The notes below the pieces were generated by a model. That model was given only the letters and a program-made list of their open reading frames with translations. It searched no databases and was not told the DNA's origin. 64,000 bases of DNA from Adineta vaga (lineage: Eukaryota; Rotifera): contig CP075495.1 in assembly GCA_021613535.1 (NCBI GenBank), positions 11,966,001-12,030,000 of the forward strand. The letters are read 5' to 3'. Shown piece by piece: positions 42,101 through 52,857 of the stretch. Positions within the stretch are counted from its first letter, which is position 1; every line of letters begins with the position of its first letter. The position numbers were made by a program, and so were the translations under genes.

Positions 42101-43639
42101 CGATTGGTTAACATGATTTTTGACAATCGTATAGTTAATTACTGAATGTATAATAATATCTAATTGTTATTCGTATTTATGGAAAAAAACCAGTGTGGGA
42201 AACATGAAGAAAAACAAAAGAAGCTGAAGAATGAGAGCTCTTTTTTATGTCAGTACTGAGTGTGTGAACACAATCAGACTGTGTGGATAGACTTTTTTTC
42301 TTCTTTCCGCGATGTATGCATTGATGGTAGTGCATGTTGTTACTCACGGTCGTTGACCGTCGGGCAGCTGTTCGTACATTTGTTTCTTCCTCTTTTTTTC
42401 TCGTGCTCTCTGTTTTCTCTTTTTTTTACTATAGCATCATTTTAATTATGGATGGCAGAAGGACGCATACACACGCATAGAAGTGTCTTTAAGGATTGAA
42501 GAGAAGTAGAAGAAGAATAATAAAAATCCGTTTGACTACCGACTAGATTACATGTATGTAAGTTCACATAGAAGACATACACATATGTTTATTTACCGTT
42601 CAAGTAAATTTATGCCTTCAGCATGGCCATTTTTCTCCTTGTCAGAAACCCTGACAAACATTATAATAATAAACAAATAACAATAAATTGACTATAACTA
42701 CTATCGAGACAAAAAAAGAACAAAATTTTAAGGTCGATTGTTAATAATGAACTACCAAACGACATTCTCTATGTTAGTAGTTGACTGTTATAAGATATAA
42801 AAAAAAAAAGAAAAGAAAACTTTTTTCTTCTCCTTCTTTTTACTTTGGAGACGTTTTCTTCCGCTTCGTTCTCTATTATACATAATGAATATTGTCATCT
42901 ATCTGTAAAGAAACGATCAGAAAAAAAGGTACGTTTACATACTCATTTAATGTTCGAATAAGCAAACGTTGACTTTCTTCTTTGATACGAAATTGTTTAT
43001 TTTCAAATGATAATGGTTGAACAAAGTCCCAAATACGCTAAAATAGAAATTTCGTTCTTATAAATCAATTTCATGGAATACATTAATACTTGAGGCGTGA
43101 ATTTTCTCATTAATTTTAATAAAAGTTGACTAGCTGCTTCTCGAACCTAAATAACATAAATAAAACATTTTTCTTTTAAATTTTCAATCATCTATTTACT
43201 TGATCTTTTCCATCACCTAGTCGATCGACTGTCACAGTGACCACTAGAACAGATGAATATAAAAATTCATGAATTTTTCTTTTAAAATCTATACCATTGT
43301 CAAGATAAGGTTCAAATTCATGAGAATCGAATCGTTCAATTAATAATTCTAATATCCGAAGACCATTACAAGAAATCTAAATGAAATATTTCATCAATAA
43401 TTGATATAATTCAATCTGACAGAAACTAATCATACTCGATAATTACTGCCTTCAATCCATTTTAATAAACCTTTGATAAAACCAGTTAAATCTTCACAAT
43501 TTGTGGAATTATGTACATTAGATAAATAAATTTCCAAGTGAGGAAAACATTCTAATCGAACACTTGGTTCTTTAGATGTAACATTTGAATAGAATTGATC
43601 AAGAGTTTTATTTTCATATATTGCTGACTTATATGCCAT
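33104..43639 (-). CDS. CLASP: CLASP microtubule plus-end protein (TOG-domain)
   Basis: CLIP-associating protein that rescues and stabilises microtubules. 32 coding exons in the TOG1 form, 1388 aa. First exons: 43436-43639, 43295-43376, 43200-43243, 43090-43146, 42943-43037, 42597-42650, 41219-41294, 41052-41149, 40881-40987. TOG2 exons: 38321-38413, 37888-38240, 37594-37819. TOG3 exons: 35909-36012, 35388-35841, 35251-35337. C-terminal TOG: 34287-34622, 34022-34228, 33634-33750, stop in 33104-33199. Seen: TOG1 end FGTSTIQLNKLVPLICKLV, then VRQQAIDTLVEIYRHVGEKV; TOG2 with QIVREACITLAYMSVRL; SxIP EB-binding motifs SSGIPRPHSS (exon 38891-38974) and RSRIPIGSS (exon 36504-36755) in a Ser/Arg-rich linker; TOG3 with ADIRIALSKIINWSSEPKS. 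Two further possible starts are listed separately. Confidence 0.95.
38641..38660. repeat. (AG)n microsatellite
   Basis: About ten AG units in a CLASP intron, followed by GT-rich DNA. Confidence 0.85.
39989..40136 (-). CDS. CLASP: Alternative CLASP first exon (TOG1-less isoform)
   Basis: Opens with ATG at 40136 (MDPSLMEQFLGPSSTQFQLP). It has no acceptor before it, and it ends in phase 1 at CCAG|GTAAAT. The normal upstream exon 40881-40987 also ends in phase 1, so both can join the exon 39055-39174. The product would lack TOG1, like vertebrate CLASP2 beta/gamma. Confidence 0.6.
41413..41450 (-). CDS. CLASP: Second alternative CLASP first exon
   Basis: Twelve codons from ATG 41450 (MKRTYSTQIINE plus two bases) ending GAGAG|GTATGT in phase 2, the same phase as exon 42597-42650. 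Joining to 41219-41294 would restore Arg-Phe-Gly exactly as in the long form. Upstream lies a perfect ACGGTC-GTT-GACCGT inverted repeat (42346-42360) and GC-richer DNA. Moderate support only. Confidence 0.4.
41667..41697. repeat. (GGTGAT)n minisatellite
   Basis: Five near-perfect GGTGAT hexamers in a CLASP intron, beside the alternative first exon at 41413-41450. Confidence 0.85.
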
Positions 43640-44315
43640 CTATCTTTCTTTCTATATAACAAGATGTAATAATAACCAAGAAAAAACCAAATCAAACCAA
43701 AAAACTAAATCTATCTGTATCTGTATATATATTGCATTGAATACTTCTGTAAACAAAGACAAAATAGAACGAAACTTAGAACCAAACAAATAGAAAGAAA
43801 GAAAGAAAAAGAAAAAAAGACAATCAATTTAAAGATTTGTTAGTCATTTCAGACAGAAGAATTCTGTTTTTTAAATTCTCATTGGATCAATCGTTATACC
43901 AATAGAAATCATTTTATCTCTTATATTATATTAGATAAAACATGTTTATCAATTCTAAACAAAGATCTTCGAAGAAGTACGAGAATTTTTTTCAATTCTA
44001 TTGTCTTCAAACATACATTATGTATCAGATGTCGCTTGTTAAAATAAGATCTTTTAACCGCAACTTCTAGTTAATGAAAGAATGTAATTTGTATTATTAT
44101 TTTAACATTTATTCTTATCTCTAGTATCGAGTCCGGAAATAAGTTTGTTTGCTTGAGTAAATATTGTATGCATCGATTCGAAAACTAGTATTTCCGACTT
44201 TAAAAGAATATATTTTATTTAAAAAAATATATATATATATATTGAACTAAAATCCTATTGCAGAAATAGATATTTTGACGCAGAAATAAAAGAAAAAAAT
44301 ACTTGGAGAAGAGAT
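43640..44315. other. Spacer between CLASP and mgsA
   Basis: AT-rich, low-complexity, with (TA)n at 44228-44241. CLASP promoter/5'UTR and mgsA 3' flank. No ORF. Confidence 0.5.
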
Positions 44316-44795
44316 TTAATTTGTCGTTTTAATATTTCGTTTTAAATAAGCTTCAAATGATGGAACAATACGTTGGTAAGTACTCGCCATATATGGTGAT
44401 GTAAGAAGAAAATCAGCAGTTGATATATTACATGCCATTGGAATGTTCCATACACTTGCTAAACGTGTTAATGCTCGAACATCAGAATCATGTGGATGAG
44501 CTTCAAGTGGATCAGAAAGAAAAATAAGCATATCAATACATTGTTCAGCAATTTTTGCTCCAAGTTGTTGATCACCACCTAATGGACCTGATTTGTATCT
44601 GATTACTGGAATCTGTAAGACTGATTCAATTAAAGAGCCGGTTGTACCAGTTGCATGAAGTTCATGTTTAAGCAATTGATCACGATTTCGTTTGACCCAT
44701 TCAATTAATTCTTGTTTTTTATTATCATGAGCAACGAGAGCAATACGTTTTCGTTGTCCAATTTCAAATGATTGAGATTGTTCTTCAGATGTCAT
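44316..44795 (-). CDS. mgsA: Methylglyoxal synthase, bacterial-type
   Basis: Converts dihydroxyacetone phosphate to methylglyoxal and phosphate, the bypass of lower glycolysis in bacteria. Intronless, 159 aa, equal to bacterial MgsA (about 150). Seen in order: [11 protein letters not shown] (His23/Asp24), HATGTTGSL phosphate loop, [12 protein letters not shown] with catalytic Asp75, [19 protein letters not shown] with His102/Asp105, and [19 protein letters not shown]. All catalytic residues of the E. coli enzyme are present. It lies between CLASP and ATAD1, both intron-rich animal genes on the same strand, so bacterial contamination of an assembly is unlikely. Base composition and codon use match the neighbours. 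A splice acceptor (CTTTTTAG) about 20 bases upstream of the ATG suggests spliced-leader addition. Horizontal transfer is inferred; animals generally lack this gene. Confidence 0.93.
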   Translation of the reverse strand: MTSEEQSQSFEIGQRKRIALVAHDNKKQELIEWVKRNRDQLLKHELHATGTTGSLIESVLQIPVIRYKSGPLGGDQQLGAKIAEQCIDMLIFLSDPLEAHPHDSDVRALTRLASVWNIPMACNISTADFLLTSPYMASTYQRIVPSFEAYLKRNIKTTN

Positions 44796-44934
44796 TATTG
44801 ACTATGAGATATCTAAAAAGTCAAAAAGAAGTAAAGGATTTCTCAGGAGATTCATTCAATCGTTGTGTAGTTTTATCAATTCCGATGTAAGTTGAAGTCT
44901 TGCTAGATTAAACAAAAATTTTTTGAAGAGACAA

Positions 44935-45183
44935 TTAGGTTCGTTCAGATTTTGATCGACGTTTTAAGATATATTGTCCCATAGGACTATCAGCTAAAAC
45001 AAAACCGAGTACAGCACCAATTCCAGCACCAGCGATAAATCCAAATGAAAATCGAAATAAACCTTTATACATATTTAATAGTCCAACAAGAACAACTGAT
45101 CCAATAACAATATATTGTGTTGGAATTAAAGATGAAAATGAAAATCGTTTCGATGGAGGAGCATTTTCTGAATTTTGAACCAT
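44935..45183 (-). CDS. Small membrane protein, uncharacterised
   Basis: 82 aa, single exon. Seen: a polar N-terminus, a first helix TQYIVIGSVVLVGLLNMYKG, a Gly-rich second helix FSFGFIAGAGIGAVLGFVLA with GxxxG spacing, and a basic tail (LKRRSKSERT). It resembles small mitochondrial or ER two-helix proteins, but I cannot name a family. An acceptor TTTCAG lies 14 bases before the ATG. It is 122 bp from ATAD1 and 139 bp from mgsA, all on the minus strand. Confidence 0.65.
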   Translation of the reverse strand: MVQNSENAPPSKRFSFSSLIPTQYIVIGSVVLVGLLNMYKGLFRFSFGFIAGAGIGAVLGFVLADSPMGQYILKRRSKSERT

Positions 45184-45304
45184 TCTAATTCTATCTGAAA
45201 CTAGATTATAAATACAAAAAGATTTATCTTTTGTATATGAATAGAAGTAGGTAAGGTTTTATTAAAAAGACGGAAGCTAAAGAACTTAAATATTCAAGAA
45301 TAAA

Positions 45305-46611
45305 TCAATCAAGTGTTAATCTATTAAATGAATGATGTTGTTGATGACTATCGCGAACTTTTCTTAATGCTTCAAGAAAATCAGTGCGTGTAATCGGTCT
45401 TAAATGTGATAGATGATCTTCGTCACTTGTTGTTGAAGTTTGATTACACAATTCGACAATACGTTGCATGGCTGCTTGTCGACAGATTTCATTAATATCA
45501 CTACCTGTATAATTCGTTGTTTGTTGTGCTAATTCTTGTAGATCAACATCTGTATCAAGATTTTCATTATTTAAAATTAATTCGAAGATTTTAACACGTT
45601 GATTTATATTTGGTGATTGAATATGATAACGTGTTGGCATACGACGAAGTATAGCTGCATCTAAATCTTGTGCACGATTCGTTGCACCAATAATAAGAAC
45701 ACGATTTGATGATGAATCACCATCATCTGTTTCTAAACCATCCCAAAGTGTCATAAATTGAGTTTTGACCTCGAAAAAAAGAAGAAGAAAATGAAATTAG
45801 TGAAGTGTTCTTTGATGCGAATGCTTTCTTCATACCATTCGTGTGCATTCATGATCATCATTTTGACGTGTACGCATAAATGAATCAATTTCATCAATGA
45901 AAATAATAGTTGGTTGAAGCTTTTTAGCTAAAGAAAATATTGCAGCTGTACGTTTTTGTGATTCACCATACCATTTGTCTAACAACGATGTTACCTGAAA
46001 GAAATAAGATTTGAAAGCATATTCATGTATATCATCTCCTTCTGCTCAATTAATTTCTCTATATACAAATATCAACATACTTGAAGATTAATAAAGTTAG
46101 CTCCTGCTTCTCGAGCAATAGCTTTCGCTAGCATTGTCTTTCCACAACCTGGTGGTCCATAAAGTAGCACCCCTTTGGGTGTTGTTAATAATTTTGAATG
46201 AGAAAATAATTCCGGATGTTGTAATGGATAGATGACAGTTTGTCTAATATTATCAATAGTTTCATCTAAACCTCCGATATCTTGCCAAGTTACTTTAATG
46301 TCTTCAGGATTAATCAAATCGGCTAGTAGACACATTTCATATTCATTGAAATTATTTACAAGTGCTTTTGGTAAATTCATTTTTTTGGAAATAATTTCTG
46401 CTAATTCTTTTTGACGTTTTTTTTCTTCGTGAGTAGGATCTAGATGTTTCATTGCATAACGGATAAGTAGATAGCTAAAAACCATGGAACCAACTAATGC
46501 TAGAGTACGTGTTCCTAATGATAAAATCATTGAACGAACTTGTGGATCTTTTAGATTGATTACACGTGATGTTTGAGTTAGATCCTGAACGATCTTTGAT
46601 GGTACAACCAT
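45305..46611 (-). CDS. ATAD1: ATAD1/Msp1 AAA+ ATPase
   Basis: Mitochondrial and peroxisomal outer-membrane AAA+ translocase that extracts mislocalised tail-anchored proteins. Exons 46081-46611, 45836-45994, 45305-45769 give 384 aa. Seen: N-terminal transmembrane helix ([18 protein letters not shown]), linker, [11 protein letters not shown], Walker A GPPGCGKT, pore loop KWYGES, Walker B IIFIDEID, sensor 1 IGATNR, Arg fingers ILRRMPTRY, and sensor 2 [12 protein letters not shown]. The length and order match human ATAD1 (361 aa). First gene of the tight ATAD1, small membrane protein, mgsA row. Confidence 0.95.
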
Positions 46612-46749
46612 TTCTAGTTGTTCTTTTTCTTTTCTAGAATGAAAATAAATCTTTTTTTTTTGTCTTGTTTACTATATTTTGATACAGATAAAATAACTTT
46701 ATTTTAAACAAAAATATTAACAAAACAAAAAGAACTTATTACTACCAAG

Positions 46750-48080
46750 TTAATCCAGTATTTGCTAAGCGTCGTAGACGTCTAAAAAAAGATTCAATTA
46801 AAGTATTCCTTCTCATATAATCTGCATTGTACCTCGTATTACACTATGTGGAAATGTTTTATGATGCCAACTGAGTTGTTCACGAACGATATAGGCAATT
46901 ACTGTGACAAAATTCACCACCCAGATCTTATATAGCATATATCTTTCAATGTTTGTTCTTCAAATGTGTATTGAATATGTCCCATTCGAATTGATCAACC
47001 AAACTTACATTGTCAATCAGTATATTTAACTAAAATAGTAATATGATAATGTAAAATATTAACGATGAAATATATATTAAACTATCGAATAATATTTCAT
47101 GTGAATATGATTAAGCACTTGATTCATGAAAGAAAACAATCAAGGCTATAGTTCTTCATTTGATTATCGTGTTACTTTCTTTTAATACTCTAGTACAATA
47201 GATATAAATACAGATCGATATTTCATCGCTTACTTTAATTGTCACGCGTTGATCAATAGTATCAGTTGATAGATGATTCTGATGAGTATCGATTGCGCAA
47301 TAGCTGGTACAAATGTAATAGGATTTAAATCTAAATCTAATCAAATAGCTACAAGATCCTCAGATTGTTGAACATTTTCAAAAGCACGTGAATCATCCAC
47401 ATAATCAAAGTTATCAAGCGAAAAACTAATAGTAAAATATAGAATTGAATATCTTGTACCATAAAGGAAAGTTTTTCTTCTTAGCAATTGCTGTTCGATT
47501 GCGATTAATCGATATTGCTGATGGAATAGCATGGAGATTATGAGAATCTATCGGTAACCATATTGATGGTTTTGATTTATCTCTACAGTAAGAAAAATAA
47601 TAACTGTTTCTTTTATCGTTTCATAAAGTTTTTCTTACGATCATATTGTAATCGATTCTGTATTCATTGTTCAGTGATTAAGTTCATGCAATCTTACTAA
47701 ACAAAATAAAACGTGATTATCAAACTGGAGATTTTTCGTAAAATACTCCGTGAAGTAAACATAGATGACTACCAATCTACCTCGAAAAAAGAACGACGAA
47801 TAGAACAGAACAGAAACAAAAAACATTCGTAAATATGTTATAGACATACACATACACAGTATGGAAGAATGCAATAATGGATTCACGTCTTTTTGTATTG
47901 ATTTTTACTCTAATTGTTCAAGAATTTCATAGAAGATCAAAGAAAGAAACTGAGAATATCGTGAAGAAATTGTACTTACTTTTGATTTAAATTCATTTAT
48001 CGTGTTGTCAGGAAATTGAGATTGAACAACATATACATAAGAAGGTTCTGTGATTTGATTGGTGTCATTGGCAGCATCTT
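46750..48080 (-). pseudogene. Cryptic multi-exon gene, possibly broken, uncharacterised
   Basis: Several exon-like blocks on the minus strand. 47980-48077 (TNQITEPSYVYVVQSQFPDN, good donor AAA|GTAAGT). About 47460-47580 (KPSIWLPIDSHNLHAIPSAI, then NRNRTAIAKKKNFPLWYK). About 47343-47430 (DNFDYVDDSRAFENVQQSED). 47220-47310 (DTHQNHLSTDTIDQRVTIK|GTAAGC). 46852-46938 (MLYKIWVVNFVTVIAYIVRE, then SWHHKTFPHS). Each looks protein-coding, but phases between neighbouring blocks do not all agree: the block at 47580 meets a stop if joined directly to 47980. I see either a gene with missed small exons or a decayed copy of a membrane or secreted protein. Family not recognised. Confidence 0.35.
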
Positions 48081-48467
48081 TGACTGATCAGTGGATAAAA
48101 ATCCAATCGAAGTTCTATGGCAATTTATAAAGAAATCTAGAAGATAAAAATGTATCCAATAGAAGATTATCTTGAGCTTTCATTTATAGAAACTGATGTG
48201 TATATTTTTTGTGAATAGATATATGGATAAATAAACAATTATGTCCGTTCAGATTTGCAATGAATGCTAGACGAACTGCATTACATTACATTACATATAT
48301 GTATTTGCGTTGCGTACGAAAAGAGAAGAGCATAGTAAAGACTATTCAGATTGGTTAAAATATTAGAAACTAATAAAAATCTATTACCATTATAGATGTC
48401 GTCATTTTTTTGTCTGATTTTTCCAAACTTCAAAACAACTTTATTCATAAAAACATAACAAAATATA

Positions 48468-50950
48468 TCAAATTAGCACACATAGAGATGATCGAGGCAC
48501 GTTTGTATCAGTTTTTTCAATTGAAATAGGTACAAAAGCTTTTATATCTTCTAAAAATTGTAAATATTCAGCAATAGCCAGCACTTGTTTTTTCTCTTTC
48601 ATGGTCGATATGACTAATTCATTATTGAGCGATTGAAACATTATCGGTGAGTTTGCTAAACACATTTTATACATCGCAAGAAGGCGAGTTCCAGTCATTT
48701 GTGCACATATAGGTAGAAAATTTTCCAGATTCTTTTTTATGAAAAATTGTTGTACATCATCCATTGACCATTGCTCAATGTTCGAAGGTAAACAATGATC
48801 ACTAAAATTTCAAAACATCATTCGATACTTTATTCATCTATATCATCTTACTCTTTTGCTTGATAAGTCTTTTTGACAACTTCTTTAATTTGTACATTAT
48901 CATTCGATGGTGTTTCATGATGCACAGGTTTTGGATATGATTTCGTTTCTGCTTTTCTTTCTTTACGTGTTCGTTCAATTTCAATTAATAATTTTTTATA
49001 AGCATCTTCAAAACCATACTTAGGAAAATCGACACGCATTCTTCCTGTTACAACAATGCCAAGCCATCCATCAGGTCGATATTGTGCTTTCATTACCAAT
49101 GGAATAATTGAACATTGTCGTTCTAATGCATAATAGGCTTCCATTTTACAATAACCACTTTGTTTATATCCATCAGACATACAAACAAAAACAAATTCAG
49201 CTTTTTCAATAGCATTTGACATTGCTTCAAGTGGTGTACCATGCATTTGATCACGATCTAACCAAACACGAAAGTTATCTCTTTGTAAACGATCATAGAG
49301 TTGAAAACATAAGTCTTTATCTTTATGACAATAACTTATCATTATATCATAAGATAAGTCTGATGATTGATTTGTCGATGTTGATTCTGATGTATCATCT
49401 TTTGTTAAAATCCAAAGTAAACTTTCAGCTGCGTGTTGTAAATCAGCATCTGCAGAATTTTCCGATAGCAATTTGATATGTTCAAGAAAGTCCGTATTTT
49501 GCTTTAATTCATTACGAACATTTGTATTAAATGACATAATAATAAGATTTTCCAATGCACGTTGTCGAATGAGTGTATCATTTTCTGTATTAGTTACACA
49601 ATAGATAAAAAGTGGTAGACCAGATTGTTTATATATTTCATCACGAATTTGGTCATGTTGTAATAAAACTAAATGAAAAAGAAAACCATTCAAATGAAAT
49701 TTTAATTCTTAAACATGCGAATTACTTTTTAAACTTGCCAGTAGATTTTTAAGTCGTACAATCCATGTTGAATCAGATATAACCGATTGTAAATTTTCAA
49801 GAAAAACTTTTGCTATCGCTCCAGAATCATCAAGTCGTTTTATATCATCTTCTGTCATAATGGCCGCTAAAATTCGATAGATATTAAACTGAATTTCTGA
49901 TTCCTCTTTATATATTGTCGTTAACTTTAACATTGTTGGTGTTAATTGTTTATTTTTTAAATGATCTAATACTTTATCACTTTGTGTACTTATATAAACA
50001 TATTGAATAAGATTTCGATGAAGTTCAATCGATCGACAGTTTCCTAAAAGAATTTGAATAGCAAGATCATTTAAAGGTATTTGCACATTAAGATCTTGAT
50101 CATTTGGTACAGTCATTTGTACATAATAAAGAAATATTGCTGTCGTTTTATTTAAAATTGAAATCGCCGAATTAGCCCAATTTTCCCAGGATACAACATA
50201 TGCTTTTATTAACTCGTATATTGATGGAAGTAAATGTTTACGTAAAGTAAGTGCTTGTTCAAAAAGTCGTTCTCTATTCACTATTGAAAGAAAATCTAAT
50301 AAACAATCGAATACGAATATTTCAGCTGGAGTACGTTCTTCAGAATTTGCAGATGTTTTCAATTGACTTACAACGTCGGATGTATACGATGCATAAACAC
50401 ATTTGAATATCGCATCTTCAAATGGTGAATCATTGATGATACAGTATTTATTGCTACTTTGAATACTAATATAATTAATGAGAAGACGATTAATAACTGT
50501 CATATTCGAATTAATAAACATTGATTTTCCAATACGAGCAATAGCATATAAACATTGATTAAATTCTTCAATTAAAGATGCATTATCTAAATAATTACAA
50601 TAATATGAATTTGTAAGGATAATTGATATATTATCAAATGTTTTTGAATCATTCGAATTCTTGAAATCTTTTTTTTCACGCCATTGTTTTAATAATTGTA
50701 CAAAATAATCAGTAAGAAATGTTAAAATTACTTCATTTAGATACATGATATTAATAGACAATAAAGTCGTTACTTTATTTATATCTTGTTGAAAACTTTG
50801 ATCATCTGACGATTGAAGACGTTTCAATTCCTCACAAATTTCATTCAAAATATCATCATTTTGTTGATAAACTTCACCATTTTGATGCCATTCTTCTAAT
50901 TTACTGTAATGCTGCGCAATTAACGTACTCATCGTAAAATTAGAACTCAA
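48468..50950 (-). CDS. ARM-TIR-SAM protein with C-terminal CaaX box
   Basis: SARM1-like architecture with domains in a different order. Exons 49726-50950, 48852-49668, 48468-48801 give 791 aa. Seen: residues 1 to about 500 all-helical and armadillo-like (repeats such as LRQRALENLIIMSF and LQHAAESLLWIL types); TIR at ~514-640 with SYDIMISYCHKDKDL (box 1), FRVWLDRD (box 2), and SGYCKMEAYYAL, whose Glu585 matches the catalytic Glu of NAD+-cleaving TIRs such as SARM1; and SAM at ~690-760 (WSMDDVQQFFIKKNLENF). The last four residues are CVLI, a CaaX prenylation box of geranylgeranyl type, suggesting membrane attachment. Two ORFs split by one intron had to be joined to see this. Likely an innate-immune or cell-death NADase; activity is inferred. 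Confidence 0.85.
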
Positions 50951-51452
50951 TTCTACGTCGTTGCAAACTTTAATGCATTACAAACAAACGATGTTTTGGC
51001 ATGATCTACTTTCTTTTTTACCGGTTTCTATGGTGTTTTCTTTTCTTTTGTCAACATAAGCATTTTGATAGGAGTTCTTACTTTGCTTCATCTGACATCA
51101 GATTGTGTAATAACGTTCTTTGCAATAATTTTATCGTATATTTTACTGATTTTGCAAATATAGACACAATAAACGAAATTGATAAATAAAATACTATTAT
51201 CGTTATGAGCCATCACATGTACAAATAGAATGAATATGATCCTAAGATGAAAATAGAATCAGACTTTTAGCGAAAAACTTTTATTGCACATGTTTTTATC
51301 AATAATTAATATTATATTTCGAAGATAACAGTTGATAAAACTATAGTGAGACTTTTTAAGAGAGAAAGATTAAGAAATCCGACAAAATCGATTTACTACA
51401 TCGTATTTTTAATATTCCTGATTGAAAGTTTTTTTTTTCTATGGATAACTAC
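50951..51452. other. Spacer upstream of the TIR gene
   Basis: AT-rich promoter/5' region of the ARM-TIR-SAM gene up to the MITE. No supported ORF. Confidence 0.5.
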
Positions 51453-51652
51453 TAGGGCGTGGGTGTGGGATGGGATGGGATGGGACGAAAATTTTTCGTC
51501 CTATACCATCCCATGGGACGAAAAAATTTTTTTGATCCCATCCCATCCCATGATTTTGAAAAATATTTGTCGCATACCATGGGATGCACGGAATAAAAAA
51601 TTATCCCATGGGACGATTTTTTTTGTCCCATCCCATCCCACGCGGAGCCCTG
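51453..51652. mobile_element. hAT-like MITE with 8-bp target site duplication
   Basis: 200-bp non-autonomous element. The ends are inverted: 5' TAGGGCGTGGG...GGGATGGGATGGGAC and 3' (reverse complement) CAGGGCTCCGCGTGGGATGG. It is flanked by perfect 8-bp direct repeats ATAACTAC at 51445-51452 and 51653-51660. An 8-bp duplication and C/TAGGG-starting ends are typical of the hAT superfamily. The interior consists of GGGATGGGAC blocks pairing with GTCCCATCCC, so the whole element can fold into one hairpin. No transposase. An ORF (51346-51705) reading through it is spurious. Confidence 0.85.
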
Positions 51653-51660
51653 ATAACTAC

Positions 51661-52317
51661 GAATTTTCTGCAGTCTTAATACGTTTCCGTTTCAATTCAT
51701 GTTAACTATATGTATCACTATGAGTAAAATGAGATGACAGCTTGTGAAATTTCGATGAACTGAGCATCGATGAGGGACGAACTCATGTACTTCATAAGAA
51801 TTTTTAACAATTTTCGAACATCTTCATTCTACCTCAGGATCTCGTCGGTTGATTGTAAAATTAACATTTTTTGTTTTAACTTATATCCAATCTGTTGTAG
51901 GAGTACTTATATCTCTGTAGACATCTTTGTAGATACAGTCCTTAGTTCACATTTCACAGTAATATCAGATATTCTCGTGAAAAAAAACACTTATTTTCTT
52001 GCACATTGTTTCATTCGATTTAATAATTTATTAAGAAGTTATTCAAACCTTTCACAATCTATAGTACATGAAAATCATCAGCTATTTCTGCAAGCTATTT
52101 AAATAGAACTTTTATTGATAATTACTACATAATAACATATACTACAGATATATTGTTCACAACAAACATGGATGAAAATATGACTAAATGATAGAAATAA
52201 CCGGTTAAATAGATGGATAGATTCTTTGCTCATATAAATAGGAAATAGGATAACATCAATAGATTTCTTTTGAAGTTACGAGATCTGAGATGTACATATA
52301 TGCAATCATGATAATTC
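51661..52317. other. Spacer
   Basis: AT-rich; ORF 51770-52102 (+) has no family signature. Includes the 3' flank of the alternative-last-exon gene. Confidence 0.45.
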
Positions 52318-52463
52318 TTAAATGGCATGAAAGACTGCATATATGATATTCAAAACAAATAAGAAGAAGATAAAAATTAAGCCGAGATTTTGTAGAAAAT
52401 CACTTTTACGTTGTTTGTAAGTATCCTGATCATTGATTGTTATCATATACATAAGATAAAAGC
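52318..52463 (-). CDS. Alternative last exon C of membrane protein gene
   Basis: Acceptor CTTCTAG|GC, entered in phase 1, own stop at 52318-52320. Encodes GFYLMYMITINDQDTYKQRK then SDFLQNLGLIFIFFLFVLNI and a short hydrophobic end. The first half is clearly related to exon B (LMYVMRI, then ND-Q-YKQHKLD), so B and C are a duplicated exon pair. Confidence 0.7.
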
Positions 52464-52717
52464 CTAGAAGAAGAGTAAAACGTTTTTTTTTTGTTTTATA
52501 TTTTTCCTAAACATATATGAAGACAGAGGAGAAATTATACGTTCGTTTTTGCACGCAACCGAAAAGAAGAAGTAGAGAACATTCTAAAATTCTACATAGA
52601 AGACTGTTCACGAATACAGATAAAATTTTCTTGACAAAAAAATGAACGCCAAAGAGAGAGAGAGTGAGTGTGTGTATGTTTGTGTTAGAAAGAAAAGAAT
52701 AGGAAAAAATGGTGAAT

Positions 52718-52857
52718 TTAACTGCACGCGGCAATAAAAATGTTAAAGATGGCAAGAATAAATAGAAGACAAATGACACAATTGTCTATATAATCGAGTT
52801 TATGTTGTTTGTACTGATCGTTCAAGTCGATTCGCATCACATACATGAGAATAACAC
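52718..52857 (-). CDS. Alternative last exon B of membrane protein gene
   Basis: Acceptor ATTCTAG|GT, entered in phase 1, own TAA at 52718-52720. Encodes GVILMYVMRIDLNDQYKQHK, then LDYIDN and a hydrophobic helix (CVICLLFILAIFNIFIAACS). It can replace exon A (52989-53161) or C after the common exon 53371-53491. Confidence 0.7.

Noticed and set aside
44316-44795. mgsA as bacterial contamination
   Set aside because: The same contiguous sequence has intron-rich animal genes on both sides, host-like composition and a splice acceptor before the ATG.
51346-51705. 119-codon ORF
   Set aside because: It reads through the MITE and its inverted repeats, so it is an accident of the element.
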